Assembly (NCBI GenBank): GCA_027596195.1 | Contig: JADGJG010000505.1 | Location: 1-17,725 of the forward strand | Source of the DNA: Podochytrium sp. JEL0797 | Taxonomy: Eukaryota; Chytridiomycota; Chytridiomycetes; Chytridiales; Chytriomycetaceae | DNA length: 17,725 nt | Direction: 5' to 3' | Shown: in pieces, positions 7,254-17,357 of the stretch | Position numbering within the stretch: position 1 is the stretch's first letter | How the letters are laid out: each line of letters starts with the position of its first letter | Translations under genes and position numbers: made by a program | Notes under the pieces: generated by a model | What the model saw: only the letters and a program-made list of their open reading frames with translations | Told to the model about the DNA's origin: nothing | The model's database searches: none

Positions 7254-10200
7254 CTAAAACCCAGATTTCCTCGGCTTCTTTTTCACCGGTTGCGATTGCG
7301 ACCCCGCTCCTTGAGACCCGCCCATTGACATCCGACTCAGCTGCGATCCTCCCAACGACATGCGGCTCAACTGAGATCCTCCCATCGACATTCGACCGGG
7401 CAATAAAGATCCACCCAAACTGCTCCTGCCCAGCATGGGCGTTGGCTGCAACAGCTGACTCCCATTTTCCGACCTCACTGAAGGCGACTGTTGCAACTGG
7501 GAAACACCCACAGCTCGTACCCTTGCAGGAGTTCCAATCTGTTGCGAACTTCCCAAACCACCCGCCACACGCCCAAACCCTCCACTCGGCCTCCCCCCAG
7601 GCTGTGAAACGGGAAACGACTGCGACGCTCGTTGACTCTGAGAATGTGAAACGACGCGAATCTGGCTACTTCCAATACTCGACTCGCGCTCAATAGCCTT
7701 CACTACATCCTCCTGAGTCATTGTCGCGCGGCCGCTCTTTCTCTTGCGCGCGTTCTCAGCAAACTCGCCACCCCCGCTTTCCTCAGCGGGACCAGTGGCC
7801 TCCTCACGCTTCGACCACGTTTGCAGCGAAACCTGCTGATTCATCCTCCTCGTGGCCTCATAATCGTCTCCATACCACTGTCCCGGATTGTTCCACTTGT
7901 CTCGCAACAGGATACTCTCCTTTGAAAGCGAATACGCGTTGCGCAACATGAGCGGATTGTGGATCGTGGCAGTGGCTGGGAGGTTTAGTTCGCGGTCTTC
8001 GAGAAGGATTTTGACGGTCGCGTCGAGGTCTTCGTATTCGTCGTCGTCGGTTGCCTTCACTTGAGTGGTGTCGGTGGTGACGGGTTCGATGGGTTGCGTT
8101 GTTTCGGTCGAATGCACGCCTTCGATGATGTTGCAGCTGAGGAAAAGGTCGCGTGCGATCCAATCAAGGGACGTGGCGCGGGACAAATCCGACAAGCGTT
8201 TGAGGTCGTTGAGCGCCGCAGTTTGGGCGGGGTTTGAAGATTCCGCATCCACTGGCTCTGAATCGATATCGGGCCAACGAGGGTACAGTTTGCCCTTTGA
8301 AAACTCGGCCTCCAGCATGATTCGCACTGATTCGAGAGAATAGTCCGAGACACTCCCACCGCCCTCCGCGCCAAACATGTCCAAAAAGTCCAACCGAATC
8401 TTTCTCACTTGCACGTGCTCCGATATATTTGTGGGAAAAATCACGTCCTCCGACTCATCCAAAGGTAGAGTGTCCATATCCATAAATTCCGACGTCGAAG
8501 GACCAGTTGCGAGTTCGGAGTTGCAGGCATCAATCACGGATTCGACGGTTTCGGCATGAAGCAACGCTGTGGCAGGTCGTGGATGTAGTAAAGTGGGGTG
8601 TCCGGCAGAGTTGTACTGAATCGGATGCGACTTGCGCGAAAATTCGTAAAGCTCGAACAGGCTTTTGGATTGCCGCGTCGACAAGAGGGATGTTGAAATG
8701 TCAGAGTAGCCAGCAAGATCGAAAGGTATTTCCGTCACGGGTAGTGGATTGAGAAGGATCTTCGACGTATCTGCGGAGAAATGATAAACATCGTGTCCAT
8801 GGAAACGTCATAAGAAAAAACTCACACTTGGAATACATCGTTACATCCATCTCCCTCATAACCTGCTTCACAAACGGAGCCTTCTCATGATTCCGTAAGG
8901 CTCTCTTCTCCGCCCCCTCGACCCACTCTTGATCCACGCGGACTGCACTATCTTCTTCCAACCACTCCTCCTCCCCTTCCACTCCAAGCCGCTGCCAATA
9001 AACCACACCCTCCTCCGAAACTTGCCACAAATCAACCCCAGTCCCGCCACCAGACTCCCTCATCGCAACACCAGCCAAACCGGGCCACGCAGGAACTTTT
9101 GCATCCCATTGCTTCCTCGCGTGCTCCTTGGCAAGCCTCGCACCACCAACACCATCCACTCCTTCTTCGTCATCGTCCGACGCAGAGAGACCCTGCCTCT
9201 TCCCCTTCTTCTTTGTCCTTCGTTCAGTGGCCCATGACGGCTCCTCAGGGTGGAAAAGATTGATTCGCGCGGAAGGTTTGCGGAAGGTGGCGTCTCCAAG
9301 GAGATTGCTAAAGAGAGGGTCGTGAAGATGGAAAGGTGGGAGCCGTTGCGGTTTGAATGAGGATCGCGGGGGTTGCGATTGGCCAAGGCTGCCTTCGGCT
9401 GCGAACGAGTGAATTGGGGTCGAAGTGGGCGTGGAATAGGGATGCAGGATGATATCTCCGTGACGCGAATTCCACGTCACGAGCGCATCTATCAATAAAA
9501 TGTAATGAGAAACAAAAGAATTGGGCTGCAATTTAAAAGTTTACCCTCATCTCCTGTTTTCAGAAACGCAATCCCAACAGGAGGATCCTCCGGATCACCC
9601 AAGTCCCATTCAAGGAGAGGAATTTTCGGGTATCGAGTGTCAATCAAGGTTGTGGATTCGGTTCCGCAAACACCGAGTTCAAAGCTGTTGTTGGGATTCC
9701 GAGCGAGTCCTCGAAGGAGATTGGATACGTTGGAAGGATTGTAAAACGGAAGCAGCGACTCTGTTGGAGACTATTTATAGGATGAGAAACATCGGACAAA
9801 ACATATCACTCACTCTCAAATCAACAACGGAAACTCCCTTTGCTTCACCCACAACCAAAATTCGTGGATGCCACCCATATTCAACACATTTCCACTTCAT
9901 GCTGTTGCTTTGCGGCCCAGTTTCGATCCAGTCCCCGTTTTTGAGAGACCGAATTCGCTTCGCGGCAGATTCTGGAGCTGCCAACAGATCCCAGACGTGA
10001 ATGGAACGGTCATCACATATCCAGGAAGCTTCACAAGCAATTATTGGGTTGAACGACACGTGCATTGGTTCGAATGCGGATCTATGTGTGTGGATTGAGT
10101 CGAGGGAGAGCGCGTTGGATTCTTCGTCGCGATTCGGGGACAGAAATGAAACCGTTCCAAAGCTCCGTACTGCGACAAGATCTGGATGCACAATGAGCAT

Positions 10201-10983
10201 ATGTATGAAGCTTGGGGGTTCGAAGTTCGCGAATCGGAGGGAAACTCAACTCGAAACAGTCGCGTTCAGCCGTGATGCGATTTGCAGAATCGGAGTCTTA
10301 AAAGAGTGTGAGGCTTCTTTCTGAGGGCTCATGGAGGTTCCTTTGACATCGAACACATCTGCAGGAAGTAACCTCAGTTTCATTTTCGGAATCTTTCCAA
10401 CAAAGGAAGGACTCACAAAGCTCATTTCCGCCACTCCCTCCCGCCGTCAACAACCATTCACTGCCAGATATTCCATCATGGTATAAATTCAACAAGTTTC
10501 CACGCGATGGGTCGTACTGATGCGTTGCGTCTTCGAACATGTGTTCCTCATCCAGCAAAGGCAGCAGTACGTCGCGCGAGATGCCTTCGTTTTGGTACAC
10601 GGATTCAAAGTAGTTGATCTAACGATTCAAGGGTTATTCGGTGTTCGGTTGAGTCTGGGTGGGCCTTGCTTCGCAACGGTTTCCCAACCTCATCAGAAGG
10701 CCTCTGTTTCGCACCCTGGAACACCATTGGACCAATCGGTCTCTCCCATATCCGCCACCGAGGTCCGAGCTTGGTGAAGGGTTGTGACGGCAGTGGGTGC
10801 AGCAGATTCTTTGCGGAAGCTGGCGGGTTTGGTTGGAAACGGATCCACACTGAAACGCACTCGGCGGAACTCACTTGATCCGCCGTTGGAAAAGAGCGGA
10901 GAATAGTCCGGGTCGAAGCCGAGGCCATCGAGGGTCCCAAAGGAAGCGACCGAAGCGCGCGCAAACTGCCAAGTCGGAAACAT
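7254..10983 (-). CDS. RRN6: RRN6/TAF1C-like RNA polymerase I core factor subunit, copy 1
   Basis: An eight-exon model gives 1107 residues: 10983-10875, 10819-10689, 10618-10417, 10358-10251, 10181-9814, 9770-9545, 9488-8826, 8770-7254. Introns are 55, 70, 58, 69, 43, 56 and 55 nt, and every junction keeps phase; the GTTGGG and GTTGAG donors of introns 2 and 4 are the weakest calls. Rrn6 is the beta-propeller-containing subunit of the core factor (SL1 counterpart) that places RNA polymerase I at the rDNA promoter in the nucleolus. Supporting features: propeller-like segments with DRSIHVWDL and WKCVEYGWHPRILVV followed by VSVVDLR (about 280-306); TLIDTRYPKIPLLEW (about 347-361); a basic then acidic linker (about 470-492); and a Ser/Gly/Gln tail with repeated MSMGGSQLSR/MSLGGSQLSR units (about 1064-1088) ending in KKKPRKSGF. 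The assignment is by motif and layout, without alignment. It converges on the hypothetical gene. Confidence 0.68.
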
Positions 10984-11284
10984 GAAAACAAAAAAACAAA
11001 AAAAACCGAATAAAATGAGCGAATAATGGTAGAAGAATGAAAGTGGAAAGACAGCGGGTTTTAGGCGATTGCAGTGGAGGTGGAATATACCCTCAAGCGC
11101 ACCTTGTTTCACTCTCAGTTCCGCGTTTTCGAAAATCTTATTTCAAAGACGCGTTCGTCGGCCGCCAACCGCATGCAACGCGTCAATATTGGCACGCATT
11201 CTTTGAAAAGAAAGTGATGATGTTCGCATTAAGAAAGATTAATTACGTAAAGAGAAAAAAAGATTTCGAATTTCCATTTGTTTT
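10984..11284. other. RRN6-like upstream region, copy 1
   Basis: This is 301 bases of AT-rich sequence between the RRN6-like start and the end of frame X, presumably the RRN6-like promoter. Just upstream of the ATG, the coding strand has two T-runs separated by G. No coding frame is convincing, though a distant splice from frame X (donor GTATGT near 11397, acceptor near 11209) cannot be excluded. Confidence 0.4.
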
Positions 11285-11652
11285 TTATTCAAGTTTACAA
11301 AAGAAAGGAAGAGGACCGCGATCGAGTAGCCAATACATAGGTAAAAAAGAAAAGATAATCAGCAAAACGCGTTTCAAAAGACATCGGGGATACATACCTC
11401 CGCCGAAGCGGCCCCGCCGGCATACACCGGAGCAACCAGAGGCACGTCGAGGTTGGGTGTTGACAGGTGGCGTGTTGGGCGTTGGATCCGGGCAGCGTCC
11501 GAAGGAGGCAAAGATGGACTTGAGGTGGTGTTTGACAGGTGGCATGGTGGGAGTTGGGTCTGGGCGGCGGCTGATGGACTTGAGGCGCGTTTGGTTCAAG
11601 TTTGGATGTTTAGATTTGGTGGGGGGGATATTTAAACATCCTCGAACTTTGT
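11285..11652 (-). other. 3' part of unidentified reading frame X, cut by the duplication junction (copy 1)
   Basis: A minus-strand frame is open from the junction at 11652 to a stop at 11287-11285 (about 121 codons). It contains two imperfect repeats (plus-strand 11458-11526 and 11529-11586) encoding LKSI...PDPTP...PPV, then RRASGCSGVCRRGRFGGG. The last part is read through a pyrimidine-rich stretch after a GTATGT, so the true 3' end may be spliced differently. No family was recognised. In unit 2 the same frame is open to the window edge, so its 5' part should lie beyond 17725. Here that part has been replaced by the DJ-1 intron and exon 1, whose phase-1 junction completes the leftover AC to GAC and keeps frame X open. 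The frame may also be non-coding. Confidence 0.4.
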
Positions 11653-12080
11653 CTGGGAGAAATCAAACGAGCATGGAGTTCAGTTTTGGAAATGAGTCAT
11701 TAGGAAGGAACGGACAGAAACTTGGACTCACCGAGCGACGTGGCATCCGAGTACAAGTCGTACATGGGTCCGTGACCACCAGGGTAAAAGATGCAGTCGT
11801 AATCAGCTGGCTTGAGAGTCGAGAGAACCTTGGTGTTGGCAACCAAATCCTTCGCGACGGGATCAGCCAGGAAGGCAAGGACTTCGGCATCCTCAGCGTG
11901 AGCCTGAAGCGATCCAGGGTCGACAGGGCTTGCACCACCCAAAGGAGATGCGAAGGTGATGTTGTAGTTTGCGCGCAAGTGCATGTACGGGTGCGCGACT
12001 TCAGCAATCCAGAAGCCAGTTTTCTTGCCGGTGGTTCCGAGATCGGCGTGGTTGGTGAGGACAAAGAGAATGGATTTCAT
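11653..12080 (-). pseudogene. Truncated DJ-1-like copy: exon 1 plus intron, exon 2 missing
   Basis: This segment is identical base for base to 5585-6012. It holds exon 1 (12080-11732, 116 codons plus one base) and the complete intron (11731-11653) up to and including its AG acceptor. Exon 2, which carries the Cys-His nucleophile elbow and the C-terminal half of the fold, is absent. What follows on the minus strand is frame X. The promoter is also a perfect copy of that of the intact gene, so transcription is expected. The product cannot be an active DJ-1 enzyme. If spliced at the retained acceptor, it would be a fusion of about 238 residues (116 + Asp + 121). Confidence 0.8.
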
Positions 12081-12515
12081 TGCGGAGTAGATCGTAGTTT
12101 TGAGATTTTTGTTTTTTCTTTGATGGGAAACGCGTGCGATTTATACTTTTCTTCTCGCTGACAAATGCAAATCAAATGCACGAACAAGCGAAATCTCGGC
12201 TTGGATTTCAATTAATTGGTAAGAATGCCAAGCCGCAATTCAAATCCCGACGGCGACTACATTCGTGAGGAATCTTACGGATCCAGGATGATCGGCTTGG
12301 CCGATGAATTACAAGACAATGAGTTTGCAAAAGCGAAATCTCGACTTTGATATCAATTGGTAAGAATGCCGAGTCACTATTTAAATGCCATGTCGAGTGA
12401 AACCCCCTTCCAGAGAATTAAAGATTCATAATATCCGAGAATTGGAGTATTCGTTGATATTCAACGAAATTCTGTAAAAACTATCGCAAATCTTGGGGAA
12501 TCCTATCTCAGCGAA
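12081..12515. promoter_or_regulatory. Divergent promoter region (copy 2)
   Basis: This copy of 6013-6447 carries the same repeated elements and the CGG-N5-CCG palindrome (12291-12305). Up to 12422 it is identical to unit 1; the first unit difference is at 12423 (G for A). It drives the truncated DJ-1 exon on the minus side. Confidence 0.5.
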
Positions 12516-13330
12516 ATGCAGACGTCAAAAATCTTGCAACGCCAACAATGCGTTTTTTCCAAATATGGGTGCATTTCCCTTTCCACATCCATCCTTGGAT
12601 GTCTCTCCTCCTTCTTCGGCAAGGGCCAGGGCGTGTGGTTACGCCACGCTTTTTATGCACTTGTTTGCCAGAATTCTTCCAGCTACCTCTTGAAATACCT
12701 CGTACTCCAGGTAATTCCGTCAGCCAAGAAGTCGTTACTTTTCAAGTACGCTCTTCACTTCACGTTGGTTTGTTTTTGGCGTTGGCTTCACCAGCAAATG
12801 CGCCGAGCAAAACTCCAATCTTCATCGGAAGCGAAAGAGGAGACGACTATGCTTACAGAGGTGTGTACTCTTTGACTTGATGAGTTCGAGGCCTTGTGAG
12901 CGTGCACACAAAATATGCAGTTGCCCGCCCTCCTGCAAGTTTCGAATACTGTTGCTATGCTGCCAGTGGAGGCCGCTCCAGCTGATCCTACGCCAGTTTC
13001 AGCTGTCCAAGCTCGCAAACAGCATCTTTGTGACGATGTTGGGCCCGAAGGGGCTGAGGAGCAAGAACTGTGCCTCAAACGCCTAAGTTTGGATTCGCAA
13101 GCAACGGCGCATAATGAGGACAATGATGACCAGGGCGATGTCAAGTCCAAGATTTCCAAACTCGGTATCGATTCGCAGCTGACACTTCACAATCTGGGCA
13201 AGGAAACAAAGACACGGTGTCAGGAGAAGAAGAAGCAAGTCGGGCTATGCAATCGAAAATTCTTTCACTCTCCGACGAAGAAGAAAATTATTCTCTTCAA
13301 CAGGTAAATAAACAAGAATTTATTTACTAA
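12516..13330 (+). CDS. Hypothetical acidic protein, copy 2 (ATG intact, altered C-terminus)
   Basis: Model exons are 12516-12710, 12795-12860, 12921-13164 and 13224-13330, with the same intron positions and phases as copy 1. The ATG at 12516 is followed by QTSKILQRQQ, where copy 1 has a stop. A 3-base insertion adds one codon in the third exon. A 2-base insertion near 13297 shifts the final codons, so the protein ends NYSLQQVNKQEFIY instead of NYSPTDK. Its stop (13328-13330) overlaps by two bases the stop of the RRN6-like gene on the other strand. The family is not recognised, and the first exon has little support beyond being open, so the start is uncertain. Confidence 0.5.
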
Positions 13331-16300
13331 AACCCAGATTTCCTCGGCTTCTTTTTCACCGGTTGCGATTGCGACCCCGCTCCTTGAGACCCGCCCATTG
13401 ACATCCGACTCAGCTGCGATCCCCCCAACGACATGCGGCTCAACTGAGATCCTCCCATCGACATTCGACCGGGCAATAAAGATCCACCCAAACTGCTCCT
13501 GCCCAGCATGGGCGTTGGCTGCAACAGCTGACTCCCATTTTCCGACCTCACTGAAGGCGACTGTTGCAACTGGGACACACCCACAGCTCGTACCCTTGCA
13601 GGAGTTCCAATCTGTTGCGAACTTCCCAAACCACCCGCCACACGCCCAAACCCTCCACTCGGCCTCCCCCCAGGCTGTGAAACGGGAAACGACTGCGACG
13701 CTCGTTGACTCTGAGAATGTGAAACGACGCGAATCTGGCTACTTCCAATACTCGACTCGCGCTCAATAGCCTTCACTACATCCTCCTGAGTCATTGTCGC
13801 GCGGCCGCTCTTTCTCTTGCGCGCGTTCTCAGCAAACTCGCCACCCCCACTTTCCTCAGCGGGACCAGTGGCCTCCTCACGCTTCGACCACGTTTGCAGC
13901 GAAACCTGCTGATTCATCCTCCTCGTGGCCTCATAATCGTCTCCATACCACTGTCCCGGATTGTTCCACTTGTCTCGCAACAGGATACTCTCCTTTGAAA
14001 GCGAATACGCGTTGCGCAACATGAGCGGATTGTGGATCGTGGCAGTGGCTGGGAGGTTTAGTTCGCGGTCTTCGAGAAGGATTTTGACGGTCGCGTCGAG
14101 GTCTTCGTATTCGTCGTCGTCGGTTGCCTTCACTTGAGTGGTGTCGGTGGTGACGGGTTCGATGGGTTGCGTTGTTTCGGTCGAATGCACGCCTTCGATG
14201 ATGTTGCAGCTGAGGAAAAGGTCGCGTGCGATCCAATCAAGGGACGTGGCGCGGGACAAGTCCGACAAGCGTTCGAGGTCGTTGAGCGCCGCAGTTTGGG
14301 CGGGGTTTGAAGATTCCGCATCCACTGGCTCTGAATCGATATCGGGCCAACGAGGGTACAGCTTGTCCTTTGAAAACTCGGCCTCCAGCATGATTCGCAC
14401 TGATTCGAGAGAATAGTCCGAGACACTCCCACCGCCCTCCGCGCCAAACATGTCCAAAAAGTCCAACCGAATCTTTCTCACTTGCACATGCTCCGATATA
14501 TTTGTGGGAAGAATCACGTCCTCCGACTCATCCAAAGGTAGAGTGTCCATATCCATAAATTCCGACGTCGAAGGACCAGTTGCGAGTTCGGAGTTGCAGG
14601 CATCAATCACGGTTTCGACGGTTTCGGCATGAAGCAACGCTGTGGCAGGTCGTGGATGTAGTAAAGTGGGGTGTCCGGCAGAGTTGTACTGAATCGGATG
14701 CGACTTGCGCGAAAATTCGTAAAGCTCGAACAGGCTTTTGGATTGCCGCGTCGACAAGAGGGATGTTGAAATGTCAGAGTAGCCAGCAAGATCGAAAGGT
14801 ATTTCCGTCACGGGTAGTGGATTGAGAAGGATCTTCGACGTATCTGCGGAGAAATGATAAACATCGTGTCCATGGAAACGTCATAAGAAAAAACTCACAC
14901 TTGGAATACGTCGTTACATCCATCTCCCTCATAACCTGCTTCACAAACGGAGCCTTCTCATGATTCCGTAAGGCTCTCTTCTCCGCCCCCTCGACCCACT
15001 CTTGATCCACGCGGACTGCACTCTCTTCTTCCAACCACTCCTCCTCCCCTTCCACTCCAAGCCGCTGCCAATAAACCACACCCTCCTCCGAAACTTGCCA
15101 CAAATCAACCCCAGTCCCGCCACCAGACTCCCTCATCGCAACACCAGCCAAACCGGGCCACGCAGGAACTTTTGCATCCCAGTGCTTCCTCGCGTGCTCC
15201 TTGGCAAGCCTCGCACCACCAACACCATCCACTCCTTCTTCGTCATCGTCCGACGCAGAGAGACCCTGCCTCTTCCCCTTCTTCTTTGTCCTTCGCTCAG
15301 TGGCCCATGACGGCTCCTCAGGGTGGAAAAGATTGATTCGCGCGGAAGGTTTGCGGAAGGTGGCGTCTCCAAGGAGATTGCTAAAGAGAGGGTCGTGAAG
15401 ATGGAAAGGTGGGAGCCGTTGCGGTTTGAATGAGGATCGCGGGGGTTGCGATTGACCAAGGTTGCCTTCGGCTACGAACGAGTGAATTGGGGTCGAAGTG
15501 GGCGTGGAATAGGGATGCAGGATGATATCTCCGTGACGCGAATTCCACGTCACGAGCGCATCTATCAATAAAATGTAATGAGAAACAAAAGAATTGGGCT
15601 GCAATTTAAAAGTTTACCCTCATCTCCTGTTTTCAGAAACTCAATCCCAACAGGAGGATCCTCCGGATCACCTAAGTCCCATTCAAGGAGAGGAATTTTC
15701 GGGTATCGAGTGTCAATCAAGGTTGTGGATTCGGTTCCGCAAACACCGAGTTCAAAGCTGTTGTTGGGATTCCGAGCGAGTCCTCGAAGGAGATTGGATA
15801 CGTTGGAAGGATTGTAAAACGGAAGCAGCGACTCTGTTGGAGACTATTTGTAGGATGAGAAACATCGGACAAAACATATCACTCACTCTCAAATCAACAA
15901 CGGAAACTCCCTTTGCTTCACCCACAACCAAAATTCGTGGATGCCACCCATATTCAACACATTTCCACTTCATGCTGTTGCTTTGCGGCCCAGTTTCGAT
16001 CCAGTCCCCGTTTTTGAGAGACCGAATTCGCTTCGCGGCAGATTCTGGAGCTGCCAACAGATCCCACACGTGAATGGAACGGTCATCACATATCCAGGAA
16101 GCTTCACAAGCAATTATTGGGTTGAACGACACGTGCATTGGTTCGAATGCGGATCTATGCGTGTGGATTGAGTCGAGGGAGAGCGCGTTGGATTCTTCGT
16201 CGCGATTCGGGGACAGAAATGAAACCGTTCCAAAGCTCCGTACTGCGACAAGATCTGGATGCACAATGAGCATATGTATGAAGCTTGGGGGTTCAAAGTT

Positions 16301-17056
16301 CGCGAATCGGAGGGAAACTCAACTCGAAACAGTCGCGTTCAGCCGTGATGCGATTTGCAGAATCGGAGTCTTAAAAGAGTGTGAGGCTTCTTTCTGAGGG
16401 CTCATGGAGGTTCCTTTGACATCGAACACATCTGCAGGAAGTAACCTCAGTTTCATTTTCGAAATCTTTCCAACAAAGGAAGGACTCACAAAGCTCATTT
16501 CCGCCACTCCCTCCCGCCGTCAACAACCATTCACTGCTAGATATTCCATCATGGTATAAATTCAACAAGTTTCCCCGCGATGGGTCGTACTGATGCGTTG
16601 CGTCTTCGAACATGTGTTCCTCATCCAGCAAAGGCAGCAGTACGTCGCGTGAGATGCCTTCGTTTTGGTATACGGATTCAAAGTAGTTGATCTAACGATT
16701 CAAGGGTTATTCGGTGTTCGGTTGAGTCTGGGTGGGCCTTGCTTCGCAACTGTTTCCCAACCTCATCAGAAGGCCTCTGTTTCGCACCCTGGAACACCAT
16801 TGGACCAATCGGTCTCTCCCATATCCGCCACCGAGGTCCGAGCTTGGTGAAGGGTTGTGACGGCAGTGGGTGCAGCAGATTCTTTGCGGAAGCTGGCGGG
16901 TTTGGTTGGAAACGGATCCACACTGAAACGCACTCGGCGGAACTCACTTGATCCGCCGTTGGAAAAGAGCGGAGAATAGTCCGGGTCGAAGCCGAGGCCA
17001 TCGAGGGTCCCAAAGGAAGCGACCGAAGCGCGCGCAAACTGCCAAGTCGGAAACAT
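13327..17056 (-). CDS. RRN6: RRN6/TAF1C-like RNA polymerase I core factor subunit, copy 2
   Basis: The exon structure matches copy 1: 17056-16948, 16892-16762, 16691-16490, 16431-16324, 16254-15887, 15843-15618, 15561-14899, 14843-13327; 1107 residues, with no frame damage and all splice dinucleotides kept. By hand comparison the exons differ from copy 1 at about 25 sites, about 14 silent and 11 replacing a residue (for example Lys/Glu in NDL(K/E)RLSDLS, Gly/Asp in FSK(G/D)KLYP, Phe/Leu, Met/Thr, Gln/His, Ala/Glu); four more differences lie in introns. None touches the motifs used to name the family. Function and compartment are as for copy 1. The upstream 974 bases are identical to copy 1, so both should be transcribed alike. 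Confidence 0.68.
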
Positions 17057-17357
17057 GAAAACAAAAAAACAAAAAAAACCGAATAAAATGAGCGAATAAT
17101 GGTAGAAGAATGAAAGTGGAAAGACAGCGGGTTTTAGGCGATTGCAGTGGAGGTGGAATATACCCTCAAGCGCACCTTGTTTCACTCTCAGTTCCGCGTT
17201 TTCGAAAATCTTATTTCAAAGACGCGTTCGTCGGCCGCCAACCGCATGCAACGCGTCAATATTGGCACGCATTCTTTGAAAAGAAAGTGATGATGTTCGC
17301 ATTAAGAAAGATTAATTACGTAAAGAGAAAAAAAGATTTCGAATTTCCATTTGTTTT
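17057..17357. other. RRN6-like upstream region, copy 2
   Basis: This is identical to 10984-11284 and is the presumed promoter of the second RRN6-like gene. No gene was seen. Confidence 0.4.

Larger units (their letters stand above)
5585..11652. repeat. Tandem duplication unit 1 (6068 bp)
   Basis: This segment is repeated head-to-tail as 11653-17725. Identity starts at 5585 = 11653 (bases 5584 and 11652 differ) and is followed to 11652 = 17725. The two units differ by about 40 substitutions plus a 3-bp and a 2-bp insertion in unit 2 (near 6970 and 7225), roughly 0.7 percent. The first 770 bp (5585-6354) and last 974 bp (10679-11652) are identical; all differences lie in between. Unit 1 contains the DJ-1 intron, exon 1 and promoter, a hypothetical gene, the RRN6-like gene and the 3' part of frame X. 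Confidence 0.97.

Noticed and set aside
10850..10874. 25-nt intron in the RRN6-like gene (GTGAGT to GTTTCAG)
   Set aside because: It is too short to be spliced. The 55-nt alternative ending at 10820 keeps the same phase and fits the other intron sizes.
11037..12161. 374-codon plus-strand frame crossing the unit junction
   Set aside because: It is antisense to frame X and DJ-1 exon 1. Its second half is the mirror of the DJ-1 coding sequence, as at 5554-6093, so it is a shadow of dense coding DNA.
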